A DNA stretch of 43,819 nucleotides, taken from NCBI GenBank assembly GCA_016861165.1, contig BOKV01000030.1, positions 1 to 43,819 of the forward strand. Direction: 5' to 3'. Each line of letters starts with the position of its first letter. Positions within the stretch are counted from its first letter, which is position 1. Source of the stretch: Alphaproteobacteria bacterium (lineage in GTDB: Bacteria > Pseudomonadota > Alphaproteobacteria > Rhizobiales > Rhizobiaceae). The position numbers and the translations under genes are program-made. The notes below the pieces were generated by a model. That model did not search any database. It was not told the DNA's origin and worked only from the letters and a program-made list of their open reading frames with translations. Shown one piece after another: positions 7,669 to 16,052 of this stretch.

Positions 7669-7699
7669 AGCCTACAATCTGTAGCCACTACAGAAGCAA
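7669..7699 (-). promoter_or_regulatory. MerR-controlled promoter of merT with operator dyad
   Basis: On the minus strand TTGCTT (7699-7694) and TAGGCT (7674-7669) are separated by 19 nt, the overlong spacer typical of MerR-activated promoters. The spacer holds a perfect dyad, TCTGTAG and CTACAGA around CCA (7678-7694). merR starts 10 bp away on the other strand, so the same operator should also govern merR. Confidence 0.8.
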
Positions 7700-7708
7700 G
7701 GACGTACG

Positions 7709-8152
7709 ATGACGAAACCCATCACGAATGCGCGAGCGCTCCCGATCGGCGCGGCCTCGCGCCTGGCCGGTGTCAATATCGAGACCATCCGCTACTACGA
7801 GCGCATCGGGCTGCTGGCCAGGCCGGAGCGAACCGCGGGCGGCAACCGCGTCTATGACGAGGCGGCGGTCGCCCGCCTCGGCTTCATTCGCCGCTGCCGC
7901 GAGCTCGGCTTCTCGATTGACGAGATACGGGAACTGCTGTCGATGGTGGATCGCCGCGACTATTCGTGCGCCGAGGTCCACCGACTGACCGTGGCCCATC
8001 ATCGTTCGATCATGGGGCGTGTCGCGGCGCTCCAGCGCATGGCTGCGGTGCTCGACGGAATGGCATCGCAGTGCGACCGCGGCGATCTGCCGGACTGCCC
8101 GATCATCGAGGCCCTGCAGGATGACCGCCGACCGGCCGGCGGGCGGCCTTGA
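7709..8152 (+). CDS. merR: MerR-family mercury-responsive regulator
   Basis: 147-residue regulator: winged-helix HTH (PIGAASRLAGVNIETIRYYERIGLL, residues 12-36), a dimerisation helix, and the metal-binding cysteines Cys87, Cys122 and Cys130 (QCDRGDLPDCPII). In Hg MerR the equivalent residues are Cys82, Cys117 and Cys126; the loop between the last two is one residue shorter here. Predicted to repress and, with Hg(II), activate the divergent merT promoter by untwisting the 19-bp spacer. Divergent position and operator support the assignment. Confidence 0.88.
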   Translation: MTKPITNARALPIGAASRLAGVNIETIRYYERIGLLARPERTAGGNRVYDEAAVARLGFIRRCRELGFSIDEIRELLSMVDRRDYSCAEVHRLTVAHHRSIMGRVAALQRMAAVLDGMASQCDRGDLPDCPIIEALQDDRRPAGGRP

Positions 8153-8159
8153 ATCACTC

Positions 8160-8201
8160 TCTCAACCGCCTGAATCGGTTTCTCAACGGGTCGAATCGGA
8201 T
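8160..8201. repeat. Imperfect 21-bp tandem duplication
   Basis: Two consecutive 21-bp units, 8160-8180 and 8181-8201, both begin TCTCAAC and contain GAATCGG; they differ at about five positions. They fill the gap between the convergent merR and moaE genes. No hairpin or tRNA-like fold could be drawn from them. Confidence 0.6.
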
Positions 8202-8234
8202 TGTCGGCTGCGGCCGCCAACTGTTTGGAACGAT

Positions 8235-8699
8235 TCAGGTTTCCCAGCGCGCCGCCGCCTCGTCATCCGCCGTGGCGGCCTCCACCCATTGCCCCTGGCC
8301 GTCTCTGGCGAGGTGCTCCTTCTTCCAGAACGGCGCTCGCGTCTTGAGGAAGTCCATCAGGAAGCTGGCCGCCTCGAACGCCGCGCGCCGATGCGCCGAC
8401 GTGGCGACGACGAGCACGATGTTGTCGCCCGGCGCCAGCCGCCCGAAGCGGTGGATGACAGTGAGGCCACTGAGCGGCCAGCGGCCGGCGGCCTCGGCGG
8501 CGATGCGGCCGATCTCGGCCTCGGCCATGCCCGGATAGTGTTCCAGTTCGAGCGCGGAAAGCCGCCCGCCTTCGTCGCGGCAAAGGCCGGTGAAGGTGAC
8601 GACGGCGCCGATGTCGGTGCGCCCGCGCGTCAGCCCCGCGACCTCGGCGGCGACATCGAAATCGTCGCGCTGTACGCGGATGTCGGGCCTGACGGCCAT
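8235..8699 (-). CDS. moaE: Molybdopterin synthase catalytic subunit MoaE
   Basis: 154-residue large subunit of molybdopterin synthase, which puts two sulfurs from MoaD thiocarboxylate onto precursor Z (cPMP). Visible family features are GAVVTFTGLCRDEG, LELEHYPGMAEAEI, and the C-terminal catalytic lysine region FLKTRAPFWKKEH. ATG 8699 lies 6 nt after the moaD stop. Cytoplasmic; works as a MoaD2-MoaE2 heterotetramer with the gene just upstream. Confidence 0.94.
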   Translation of the reverse strand: MAVRPDIRVQRDDFDVAAEVAGLTRGRTDIGAVVTFTGLCRDEGGRLSALELEHYPGMAEAEIGRIAAEAAGRWPLSGLTVIHRFGRLAPGDNIVLVVATSAHRRAAFEAASFLMDFLKTRAPFWKKEHLARDGQGQWVEAATADDEAAARWET

Positions 8700-8704
8700 G
8701 GCGC

Positions 8705-8959
8705 TCAGCCGCCGGTCATTGGCGGGAACAGGGCGATCTCGCGGGCGCCGGCGATCACCGTGTCGCGATCCTCGACATGCTCGTGGTCGACGGCGACGCG
8801 CACCACCCGGTCGTGGCGGAACACGTTGGCGAAGGCCTCGTCGCGGCCCTTGAGCCAGACGAGCAGGTCGCCCACCGTCGCCACGTCGTCGGGCAGCGCG
8901 ATGTCCTCCTCGCCGACGCCGACCTTCTCCCTGATCCACGAGAAGTAGACGAGCTTCAT
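8705..8959 (-). CDS. moaD: Molybdopterin synthase sulfur-carrier subunit MoaD
   Basis: 84-residue ubiquitin-fold protein ending in the required Gly-Gly (FPPMTGG), whose C-terminal carboxylate is turned into a thiocarboxylate and used by MoaE. It starts directly after pgsA ends (8961), so both are probably on one message. Length and the Gly-Gly end are as usual for MoaD. Confidence 0.94.
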   Translation of the reverse strand: MKLVYFSWIREKVGVGEEDIALPDDVATVGDLLVWLKGRDEAFANVFRHDRVVRVAVDHEHVEDRDTVIAGAREIALFPPMTGG

Positions 8960-8960
8960 C

Positions 8961-9593
8961 TCAGGTCTCGATCACGTGCTTGAGCCCGGCGCGGAAATAG
9001 TCGTAGCCGGTATATAGGGTGACCAGCGCCGCCACCCAGAGCAGCGCTATGCCGGTCTCGGTCGTGTAGGGCAGGATCTTGTCGCCGGCCGGTCCGGCGA
9101 GCAGGAAGCCGATGGCGACCATCTGCACCGTGGTCTTCCACTTGGCGATGCGGGTGACCGGCACGCTGACCTTGAGCTCGGCGAGATATTCGCGCAGGCC
9201 CGAGACCAGGATCTCGCGGCACAGGATGATGATCGCCGCCCACAGGGACCAGCCGGCGATGGTCTTGTCGGTGTCGGCCGCCAGCAGCAGCAGGCAGGTC
9301 GCCACCAGCAGCTTGTCGGCGATCGGGTCGAGCATGCGCCCGATGGTCGAGGTCTGGCGCCAGATGCGCGCCAGATAGCCATCGAAGAAGTCGGTGATGC
9401 TGGCGGCGATGAAGATGCCGAGCGCGCTCCAGCGGGCGAAGTCGGACGATTGCAGCCGTCCTTCCAGATAGAAGCACAGCGCGACCAGCGGCACCGCCAG
9501 GATGCGGGCATAGGTCAGGATGTTGGGCAGTGCCGCCCAGTGGGCGCTGCGCCGCCTGCGTCTCTCGGCGATCACGCTCATGACTGGAAACAA
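8961..9593 (-). CDS. pgsA: CDP-diacylglycerol-glycerol-3-phosphate 3-phosphatidyltransferase
   Basis: 210-residue inner-membrane enzyme making phosphatidylglycerol phosphate from CDP-diacylglycerol and glycerol-3-phosphate, the committed step to PG and cardiolipin. The CDP-alcohol phosphotransferase motif is complete: DFFDGYLARIWRQTSTIGRMLDPIADK fits D-G-x2-A-R-x8-G-x3-D-x3-D. Several membrane helices follow. ATG 9593 and an internal ATG four codons later (MSVIAERR) are both possible starts. pgsA next to uvrC is a common alphaproteobacterial arrangement. Confidence 0.94.
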   Translation of the reverse strand: MFPVMSVIAERRRRRSAHWAALPNILTYARILAVPLVALCFYLEGRLQSSDFARWSALGIFIAASITDFFDGYLARIWRQTSTIGRMLDPIADKLLVATCLLLLAADTDKTIAGWSLWAAIIILCREILVSGLREYLAELKVSVPVTRIAKWKTTVQMVAIGFLLAGPAGDKILPYTTETGIALLWVAALVTLYTGYDYFRAGLKHVIET

Positions 9594-9659
9594 TCCGAAA
9601 CGGGTGACATTTGCAATTGCCGATCGCTGCCCGGGCCGCTTTTTTTGGCGGTTGGTTGC

Positions 9660-11636
9660 TCACGCCTTCTCGTGGAAATGGTCATAGATCGCGCGCGCCG
9701 TCTGTTCGGAAATGCCCTCGACGGCCACGAGATCGGGCAGTGCCGCCCGGCTCACCGCCTTGGCGGTGCCGAAATGCATGAGCAGCGCGCGCTTGCGCGA
9801 CGGGCCGATGCCGGCGATCTCGTCGAGCGGATTCCTGACCAGTTCGCGTCTGCGCCGCGCCCGGTGCGAGCCGATGGCGAAGCGGTGGGCTTCGTCGCGC
9901 AGGCGCTGGACGAAATAGAGCACCGGGTCGCGTTCCGGCAGGATGAACGAGGTCCGCCCGGCCATGAAGAACTTCTCGCGGCCGGCGTCGCGGTCGGGGC
10001 CCTTGGCGACGCCGACCAGCGTGAGGTCGTCGGCGATGCCGAGCTCGGCCAGCGCCTCGCGCGCCGCGTTGAGCTGGCCCTGGCCGCCGTCGATCAGCAC
10101 CAGGTCGGGCCATGGCGGCAGGCCGTCGCCGCCGGCCCCGCTGCTCTCGCCGTCGGCCCCCGCCTCGCCGCGCGGGCCGGCTTCGCGGACCAGGCGGGTG
10201 AATCGGCGTTTCATCACCTCGCGCATCATGGCGTAGTCGTCGCCGGGCGTCAGTTCGGCCGAGCGGATGTTGAACTTGCGGTACTGGTTCTTGGCGAAGC
10301 CATCGGGGCCGGCGACGATCATGGCGCCGACCGGGTTGGTGCCCATTATGTGCGAATTGTCATAGACCTCGATGCGCCTGGGCGCTGCCTCCAGGCCGAA
10401 GGCGGCCGCCACCCCTTGGAGCAGGGTCGCCTGGCTCGACGTCTCGGCGAGCCGGCGCGCCAGCGCCTCGCGGGCGTTCATCGTCGCGTGGTCGACCATA
10501 TCCTTCTTGCCGCCGCGCCGCGGCGCCAGCACTTCGACCCGGTGGCCGGCCTTCAGCGCCAGCGCTTCTTCGAGGAGTTCGCTCTCCTCCACGGCGTGCG
10601 AGATGAGCACCAGCCGCGGGCAGGGCTTGTCGTCGTAGAACTGCGCCAGGAACGCGCCCAGCACCTCGCCGGCCGAGTAGGACCGGTCGGCGCGCGGGAA
10701 GTAGGCGCGGTTGCCCCAGTTCTGGCCGGTGCGGAAGAAGAAGACCTGGATGCAGGTCTGGCCGCCCTCTTGGGCAACGGCGAAGACGTCGGCGTCCTCG
10801 ACGCCGCGCGGATTGATGCCCTGGTGGCCCTGGATGTGCGACAGGGCGGCCAGCCGGTCGCGGTAGATAGCCGCCGTCTCGAAATCGAGCGCCTCGGCCG
10901 CCGCCTGCATGCGTTCGCCGAGTCGCGCGCGGATCTGCGAGCTCCTGCCCGACAGGAACCGTTTCGCTTCGCCGACGAGGTGGCCATAGGCCTTGAGCGG
11001 GATTTCCCCGGTGCACGGCGCCGAGCAGCGCTTGATCTGGTAGAGCAGGCACGGCCGCGTGCGGCTCTCGTAGACCGAATCGGTGCAGGTGCGGATGAGG
11101 AAGGCCTTCTGCAGCGAATTGATGGTGCGCGCCACGGCGACCGCCGAGGCGAACGGGCCGAAATAGCTGCGGTTCTTCAGCCGCGCGCCACGGTGCTTGA
11201 AGATGCCCGGCGCGGCGTGGTCGTCGGTGATGACGATATAGGGAAAGCTCTTGTCGTCGCGCAGCAGCACGTTGAAGCGGGGTCTCAGCCGCTTGATCAG
11301 GTTGGCTTCGAGCAGCAGCGCCTCGGTCTCGGTATGGGTGCGCACGAACTCCATCGCCGCCGTCTCGCCGATCATGCGGGCGATGCGGTTGGAGTGGCCG
11401 CCCGACTTGGCATAGGCGGCGACGCGCTTCTTCAGGCTGCGCGCCTTGCCGACATAGAGGACGTCGCCGGCGGCGTTGAACATGCGGTAGACGCCGGGCG
11501 AATTGGGCAGTCGGCGTACGAACGCGCCGATGAGTTCGACGCCGGAATGCGCCTCGCCCGGCGCGCGCGCCTCCTCCCAGGCGATGTCGGCCGCCGCCGG
11601 GCTATTCACGGTGTCGGGTCTGGTCCTGTCGGTCAT
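9660..11636 (-). CDS. uvrC: Excinuclease ABC subunit C
   Basis: 658-residue nuclease subunit of UvrABC nucleotide excision repair, which makes both incisions around a lesion. Order of domains: GIY-YIG nuclease near residues 45-130 ([21 protein letters not shown]), a cysteine-containing segment ([13 protein letters not shown]), UVR motif for UvrB contact, RNase H-like C-terminal nuclease ([15 protein letters not shown]), and tandem helix-hairpin-helix at the end ([25 protein letters not shown]). Slightly longer than the E. coli protein because of an N-terminal extension and a Gly/Ala-rich loop ([11 protein letters not shown]). Downstream of the SDR gene by 35 bp. Confidence 0.96.
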   Translation of the reverse strand: MTDRTRPDTVNSPAAADIAWEEARAPGEAHSGVELIGAFVRRLPNSPGVYRMFNAAGDVLYVGKARSLKKRVAAYAKSGGHSNRIARMIGETAAMEFVRTHTETEALLLEANLIKRLRPRFNVLLRDDKSFPYIVITDDHAAPGIFKHRGARLKNRSYFGPFASAVAVARTINSLQKAFLIRTCTDSVYESRTRPCLLYQIKRCSAPCTGEIPLKAYGHLVGEAKRFLSGRSSQIRARLGERMQAAAEALDFETAAIYRDRLAALSHIQGHQGINPRGVEDADVFAVAQEGGQTCIQVFFFRTGQNWGNRAYFPRADRSYSAGEVLGAFLAQFYDDKPCPRLVLISHAVEESELLEEALALKAGHRVEVLAPRRGGKKDMVDHATMNAREALARRLAETSSQATLLQGVAAAFGLEAAPRRIEVYDNSHIMGTNPVGAMIVAGPDGFAKNQYRKFNIRSAELTPGDDYAMMREVMKRRFTRLVREAGPRGEAGADGESSGAGGDGLPPWPDLVLIDGGQGQLNAAREALAELGIADDLTLVGVAKGPDRDAGREKFFMAGRTSFILPERDPVLYFVQRLRDEAHRFAIGSHRARRRRELVRNPLDEIAGIGPSRKRALLMHFGTAKAVSRAALPDLVAVEGISEQTARAIYDHFHEKA

Positions 11637-11671
11637 CGTTTCTCGGGCGAATCCGGGCGGGGCCGCCCAGT

Positions 11672-12442
11672 CTATTCCGGGATGCCGGCGATGTCAGGCG
11701 TCTCCCAGGCCAGATGCTGGCCGCCGTCGAGCGCGATCATCTGGCCGGTCAGCGACGGCGTCTCGAAGAAATAGCGTATCGTCGCGCCGAACTCGGCGAG
11801 CCGCGGGCCGCGCCGGAGCGGCAGGCCGGCGATCTGCGCGGCGAAATCCGCCTCGCTCTGGCGCTCGCTCTTGACCGTCGGCCCCGGCCCGATCGCATTG
11901 ACGCGCACCTTCGGCGCCAGGGCCTGGGCAAGCGTTTGCGTCTGCGTCCACAGCACCGATTTCGACAGCGTGTAGGAGAAGTAGTTCGGGTTGAGCCGCC
12001 ATACCCGCTGGTCGACGATGTTGACGATCAGCCCGGCCGCGAGCTCCGCCTGGGCGGCGAACAGTCCGGCGAGCTGGGCCGGCGCCCGCGCGTGGATGGC
12101 AAAATGGCCCTCCCACTTGTCCGGCTCGTGGCGTCTTGCGTCGTCGGCGGCAAACAGCGATGCGTTGTTGACGAGCAGGTCGACCGGGCCGAGCCGCTGG
12201 CGCACGGCCTCGATCAGCCCCGCCGTCTCGTCGCCGTCGCGCAGGTTGGCTCTGACCGTCATCGCTCGCCCGCCGGCCGTCGTGATCCGGCCGGCGAGCG
12301 CATCGGCCTCGTCCTGCGAGCGCCAATGGTGGATGGCCACGGCGAAGCCATGGGCGGCGAGATCGGTGGCGATCGCCGCGCCGATGCGCCGGGCGGCGCC
12401 CGTCACCAGTGCAGTGCGGAAGGGGGCGGGCGCCTCGCTCAT
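11672..12442 (-). CDS. FolM/PTR1-like short-chain dehydrogenase (pteridine reductase type)
   Basis: 256-residue Rossmann-fold oxidoreductase. The cofactor motif reads TGAARRIG (14-21), with the RR pair seen in FolM and pteridine reductases. Tyr157 and Lys161 (YTLSK) are the usual SDR pair, but the position 13 residues before Tyr carries Asp144 (IVDQ) instead of the SDR serine, as in pteridine reductase PTR1, where Asp181 serves. This points to reduction of pterins such as dihydromonapterin or dihydrofolate rather than a simple alcohol. Placed between the CaCA exchanger gene (3-bp gap) and uvrC. Exact substrate is not proven. Confidence 0.8.
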   Translation of the reverse strand: MSEAPAPFRTALVTGAARRIGAAIATDLAAHGFAVAIHHWRSQDEADALAGRITTAGGRAMTVRANLRDGDETAGLIEAVRQRLGPVDLLVNNASLFAADDARRHEPDKWEGHFAIHARAPAQLAGLFAAQAELAAGLIVNIVDQRVWRLNPNYFSYTLSKSVLWTQTQTLAQALAPKVRVNAIGPGPTVKSERQSEADFAAQIAGLPLRRGPRLAEFGATIRYFFETPSLTGQMIALDGGQHLAWETPDIAGIPE

Positions 12443-12445
12443 GGC

Positions 12446-13399
12446 TCAGATCGCATAGGACAGACCGGCATACAGAACATAGGCGGCGAGCATCGCCAGC
12501 GCCAGCGGTCGGCCGATGACGGCCTTCAGATGTGCAAGGGCGGCGACGAGCAGGGCGGCGGCCAGCATCACCCACATGTCGAGGCCGACGATGCGGCCGG
12601 GTACCGGGATCGGCACCAGCCCGGCGGTGACGCCCATGATCAGCCCGACATTGAAGATGTTGGCGCCGACGACGTTGCCGAGCGCCACCGCATGCCTGCC
12701 GCGGATGGCGGCGAGCGTGCCGGCGGCCAGTTCCGGCAGCGAGGTGCCGATGGCGACGACCGTGAGTCCGATCACCTCCGCGCCGATACCCCAGCGCGCC
12801 GCGATGGCGGAGGCCGACCGCACCACAAGTTCGGCGCCGACGGGCAGGAAGGCGAGCCCGGCGCCGATCATCACCGCGATTGCCGCCGGCCGGTGCGGCA
12901 CCTTGCCGACCTCCTCGTGCAGGATGCCGGCGGCGGCCGCCTGTGCCCGGCGGTGGCGGGTCGCGGCGCGCAGTTGCAGGAGCAGGAACAGGCCGAGCGC
13001 CAGCAGCAGAAGGAGACCGTCGAGGCGTTCCAGCCGGCCTTTGGCCAGCATCGCCATGAAGACGATGGTGATGCCGGTCAGGATCAGTGCGTTGCGGTCG
13101 AGTCCCCTCTCGCCGCAGTGGGTGGGGCGGATCGCCGACATCAGCCCGACGACCAGCAGCACGTTGGCGACGCACGAACCGATGGCGTTGCCGATCGCCA
13201 GGCCGCCGACCCCGTCGAGCGCCGCGTTCACCGAGACGAAGACCTCGGGCAGGGTGGTGCCGATCGAGACCACGGTCAGCCCGATGATGAACGCCGGGAC
13301 GCGGAAGTTCTCGGCCAGGCCGACGGCGCCGCGTACGAGGTTGTCGCCGCCGATCGCCAGAATGGCGAGCCCGATGATGAGGAGGAGATAGTCGATCAT
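12446..13399 (-). CDS. CaCA-family cation/calcium exchanger (YrbG-like)
   Basis: 317-residue inner-membrane antiporter with about ten helices in two inverted halves. Both alpha repeats are clear: GLTVVSIGTTLPEVFVSVNAA (acidic motif 47-52) and GLTVVAIGTSLPELAAGTLAA (218-223), each followed by GNAIGSCVANVLL or GNVVGANIFNVGL. These glutamates bind Ca2+ or Na+. Cation specificity cannot be read from sequence alone. First gene of the leftward series ending at moaE. Confidence 0.92.
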   Translation of the reverse strand: MIDYLLLIIGLAILAIGGDNLVRGAVGLAENFRVPAFIIGLTVVSIGTTLPEVFVSVNAALDGVGGLAIGNAIGSCVANVLLVVGLMSAIRPTHCGERGLDRNALILTGITIVFMAMLAKGRLERLDGLLLLLALGLFLLLQLRAATRHRRAQAAAAGILHEEVGKVPHRPAAIAVMIGAGLAFLPVGAELVVRSASAIAARWGIGAEVIGLTVVAIGTSLPELAAGTLAAIRGRHAVALGNVVGANIFNVGLIMGVTAGLVPIPVPGRIVGLDMWVMLAAALLVAALAHLKAVIGRPLALAMLAAYVLYAGLSYAI

Positions 13400-13677
13400 G
13401 TCGCCTGGCCGGCCGCCGTCGAGCCCGCACGGGGACCGGTCGGCCGGCGCGGCGGGGTGTTCCGCCTATAGTATGGCCGGGCGCCGAATTGAAGTCCGCC
13501 CGGCGCACATGCCGCCGCCGCCAGGCGGCGGACGCCACAAAACCTCCCCATTTGACCTTCGATTTGCCTTTTTTCCTCAAGGCCTTGGTCACAATGACCG
13601 GCCAGTCTGCGCGCCTGCCTGGCTGCGGGGCCTGGAAGCGACGGGTGGCGCCCGTCGACGAGGAGTGCTCGACCGCC
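13400..13677. other. Divergent intergenic region, no gene seen
   Basis: 278 bp between the exchanger gene and the outer-membrane protein gene. It must hold both promoters, but I see no convincing -35/-10 pair or long dyad. The stretch 13551-13600 is noticeably richer in A/T than its surroundings. Confidence 0.5.
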
Positions 13678-14343
13678 ATGGCCAGTCCAACGCCCGCGAT
13701 TCGCCCCGTCCCGACCGCTCTTGCCGCCGCCTGCGCCGTGCTGCTGGCACTGCCGTCCGGCGCCGCCGACCTTCCCGCCGAACAGCCGCCCGCGCCGCCC
13801 GAGCCGGTGCCGGCGGCCACGCTGTTGTGGTCGGGCACCTATGTCGGCGTCTATGGCGGCTACAACTGGCTCGACGCCAGCCTTTCCGGTTTGCCCGACG
13901 TCGATTCGATCCACGGCCCGACCGGCGGCGCCTATCTGGGCTACAACTACCAGTTCCCCAGCAACTGGGTGACGGGGCTGGAGGGCATGGCCGGCATTTC
14001 CGGCGCCAGCGCTTCGAATGCCGGCAACCGGGTCGAGCAGGACTGGGAGGCCTCGCTGCGCGCGCGCCTCGGCTATGCCTTCGAGAACAGCCTGCTCTAC
14101 GGTCTGGCCGGCCTTGCCGGCAGCGGGGTCACCGCCGCCGATGCCACCGGCTCCGACGACAGGGTGGTGCTCGGCTGGCAGGTCGGCGCCGGGCTCGAGA
14201 CCTTCCTGACCGACAATGTCACCGGCCGCATCGAATATGGCTACACCGACTATGGCAGCCGCGACTTCTCGCTCGGCGCCTCGGCGCCGGCGATCGACCT
14301 CGGCGGCCATTCGGTCAGGATCGGCCTTGGCTTCAAATTCTGA
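13678..14343 (+). CDS. Outer-membrane beta-barrel protein (Omp25/porin-like family)
   Basis: 221-residue precursor: signal peptide ending at ALPSGAADLPA, a short proline-rich stretch (PAEQPPAPPEPVPA), then an eight-strand barrel pattern that begins LLWSGTYVGVYGGYNW and ends with the alternating, aromatic-terminated strand SVRIGLGFKF. This matches the Omp25/Omp31-like proteins of Hyphomicrobiales. IEYGYTDYGSRDF is a typical late barrel strand. ATG 13678 gives the proper signal peptide and has AGGAG about 12 nt upstream. Confidence 0.88.
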   Translation: MASPTPAIRPVPTALAAACAVLLALPSGAADLPAEQPPAPPEPVPAATLLWSGTYVGVYGGYNWLDASLSGLPDVDSIHGPTGGAYLGYNYQFPSNWVTGLEGMAGISGASASNAGNRVEQDWEASLRARLGYAFENSLLYGLAGLAGSGVTAADATGSDDRVVLGWQVGAGLETFLTDNVTGRIEYGYTDYGSRDFSLGASAPAIDLGGHSVRIGLGFKF

Positions 14344-14386
14344 TCCGGCCTGATCCGCTCGCATGGGACCCGTGCAGGAAACGCAA

Positions 14387-14420
14387 TTGCTGCAGCGCAG
14401 CATGAAGCTATATTCATGCT
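14387..14420 (+). promoter_or_regulatory. Candidate promoter overlapped by an 8-bp inverted repeat
   Basis: TTGCTG (14387-14392) and TATATT (14409-14414) are 16 nt apart. The perfect inverted repeat AGCATGAA/TTCATGCT with loop GCTATA (14399-14420) covers the -10 element, as a repressor operator would. It lies 21 bp before the small gene at 14441. Confidence 0.5.
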
Positions 14421-14440
14421 GACGACAACGAGGTTTGACC

Positions 14441-14623
14441 ATGAACAGTTCACAGCGGATGCGATCGGTCCTGGGCCGGGTCGGCGGCTTCTTCGTCGAG
14501 ACTGGCCGCATCATCGAGATGTCCAGGCAGGCCAGTGCCCTGGCGGCAAAGCCGGAAGGCTTCTTCCGCGCCAGGGGTACCACGCGCGACGAAGCCCTGA
14601 GGGACCTGTTCTCGAGGATGTGA
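14441..14623 (+). CDS. Small hypothetical protein (60 aa)
   Basis: 60 residues, no signal peptide or membrane segment. The C-terminal half KPEGFFRARGTTRDEALRDLFSRM resembles short basic-helical proteins common in Hyphomicrobiales whose function I do not know. Support for being real: codon use like the neighbours, an upstream promoter-like element with a dyad, and an ATG at 14441 (a second in-frame ATG lies 6 nt earlier). The gene stands alone between an outer-membrane protein gene and a convergent AIM24-like gene. Confidence 0.62.
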   Translation: MNSSQRMRSVLGRVGGFFVETGRIIEMSRQASALAAKPEGFFRARGTTRDEALRDLFSRM

Positions 14624-14647
14624 GGGCCGGGCGCCTTCCGGCGGGAC

Positions 14648-15499
14648 CTACCGGTTGTCCCCGCCGATGATGTCGCCGAGCGTGCCGAGCACCGAGCCCT
14701 CGCCGACGCGTTTGCCCCCGCCCTGCGGCGCGGCCGCCAGCATGCGGCCGGCCAGGCGCGAGAATGGCAGCGACTGGATCCACACCTTGCCCGGCCCGGT
14801 CAGCCGGGCGAAGAACACGCCCTCGCCGCCGAAGATCATCGACTTGATCGAGCCGGCGCGCACCACGTCGAAATCGATGCCAGCAGTGAAGGCGGCCACG
14901 CAGCCGGTGTCGATGTGCAGTTCCTCGCCCGGTTGAAGCGTCCGTTCGAGCGTCGTGCCGCCGACATGGACGAACACCCAGCCGTCGCCGGTCAGGCGCT
15001 GCATGATGAAGCCCTCGCCGCCGAACAGGCCGGTCAGGATGCGCTTCTGGAAGAAGATGTCGAGCGACACGCCCCTGGCCGCGCACAGGAAGGCGTCCTT
15101 CTGGCAGATGAGCTGGCCGCCCATTTCGTCGAGCTTGATCGGCAGGATGTGGCCGGGATAGGGCGCGGCGAAGCCGACCCGCGCCTTGCCCTGGCCCTGG
15201 TGGGTGAAGACGGTGGTGAACAGGCTCTCGCCGGTGATCAGCCGCTTTCCGGCGCCGACCAGCATGTCGAACAGGCCGCCCTGCTGGCTGGAGCCGTCGC
15301 CGAACACCGAGGTCATTTCGACATCGCGGTGCTTGAACATCATCGAGCCGGCTTCCGCCACCGCCGATTCGCCGGGATCGAGCTCGATCTCGACGAACTG
15401 CATCTCCAGCCCCTTGATCTCGAAATCGACGTCGTCGGCGACGCCGCGCTCGCGCTCGTGGCGCGCGACCGGAACCTGCGGAACGCTCCCGAAAACCAT
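14648..15499 (-). CDS. AIM24/TIGR00266-family protein
   Basis: 283-residue beta-rich protein of the AIM24 family (TIGR00266 type). Repeated glycine-rich strands such as FDMLVGAGKRLITGESLFTTVF, FGGEGFIMQRLTGDGWVFVHVGGT and FGGEGVFFARLTGPGKVWIQSLP are the hallmarks. Molecular function is not established; bacterial members are small, soluble and often near membrane or stress genes. The C-terminus is a flexible Gly-rich tail (APQGGGKRVGEGSVLG). ATG 15499 follows a GGAGA; upstream in-frame sequence has no family similarity. Confidence 0.88.
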   Translation of the reverse strand: MVFGSVPQVPVARHERERGVADDVDFEIKGLEMQFVEIELDPGESAVAEAGSMMFKHRDVEMTSVFGDGSSQQGGLFDMLVGAGKRLITGESLFTTVFTHQGQGKARVGFAAPYPGHILPIKLDEMGGQLICQKDAFLCAARGVSLDIFFQKRILTGLFGGEGFIMQRLTGDGWVFVHVGGTTLERTLQPGEELHIDTGCVAAFTAGIDFDVVRAGSIKSMIFGGEGVFFARLTGPGKVWIQSLPFSRLAGRMLAAAPQGGGKRVGEGSVLGTLGDIIGGDNR

Positions 15500-15557
15500 G
15501 CCTGTCTCCGTTGAATGGCGCCGGCGGGCGGCGCGGCGAAACGCGGCCGTGCCCGCC

Positions 15558-15986
15558 TCAGCGGCGCAGCACCCGGCAATGGCCGTCATAGACCCGCCAC
15601 GGGTCGTGGCCGGGCAGGCAGTATTCGACCTTGTAGCCGGTGCCGGCCAGCCCCATGCCGCGCTCGATCATGTAGTAGACTGTCTCGTGGCGGCCGTCCG
15701 ACAGCCGGGCCTCGCCGCGGCAATAGCGCCGGAAGATCGGGTAGGGGCCGAAGGCCTCCACCGTGCGCTCGTACTGGCCGGCGATCGCGGTGATTGCGAT
15801 GCCGCGATACCAGGTGTTGCGGTCGGCCCAGTTGAACCGCTCGATGATGCGGGCGCTGACATTGGCGTCGGCGCAGTCCGGGAAGGTGTGGAACAGCGCC
15901 TGGAAATGGTGCGGCCAGTAGTTCGCCGAGGCGCTGGCCGGGGCCATGGCCGCCGCCAGCAGCGCAATCGCAAGCCGTTTCCACAT
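15558..15986 (-). CDS. Secreted hypothetical protein with four cysteines
   Basis: 142-residue precursor with a cleavable signal peptide (MWKRLAIALLAAAMAPASASA). The mature part is compact and aromatic, with Cys in FPDCAD, YCRGEA, EYCLPG and GHCRVL that could form two disulfides. Other marks are WADRNTWYRGIAITAIAG and VYYMIERGMGLAGTGYKVEYC. I do not recognise the family, though similar short secreted proteins occur in rhizobia. ATG 15986 is preferred because it begins the signal peptide. It is probably transcribed separately from the AIM24-like gene (58-bp gap). Confidence 0.75.
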   Translation of the reverse strand: MWKRLAIALLAAAMAPASASANYWPHHFQALFHTFPDCADANVSARIIERFNWADRNTWYRGIAITAIAGQYERTVEAFGPYPIFRRYCRGEARLSDGRHETVYYMIERGMGLAGTGYKVEYCLPGHDPWRVYDGHCRVLRR

Positions 15987-16052
15987 CACCCGCCTCCGCG
16001 CCTCGACTCTGCGGGCGAGGATTCCCGCTTTTGCGGCGACGGTCAAGGAAAG

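Noticed and set aside
8160..8201. tRNA-like GGTCGAATCGG in the merR/moaE gap
   Set aside because: No acceptor, D or anticodon stems can be formed; the sequence is better described as a 21-bp imperfect tandem duplication.
9620..9650. T-run after GCCCGGGC as a Rho-independent terminator near pgsA/uvrC
   Set aside because: The GC element is a loopless palindrome, the T-run is on the plus strand while both genes read leftward, and on the minus strand no proper stem precedes a T-run.
9450..11774. A 774-codon open frame on the plus strand opposite uvrC
   Set aside because: It is the antisense of uvrC. In DNA this rich in G/C, stop codons are rare in the opposite frames; the translation has no family signature, while uvrC on the minus strand is unmistakable.
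13400..13677. N-terminal extension of the outer-membrane protein from 13489
   Set aside because: It would add 63 basic residues before a well-formed signal peptide, so export would fail.
11694..13838. 714-codon minus-strand frame across the SDR and exchanger genes
   Set aside because: Overlaps two well-supported genes in another frame and consists almost only of Arg, Gly and Pro.
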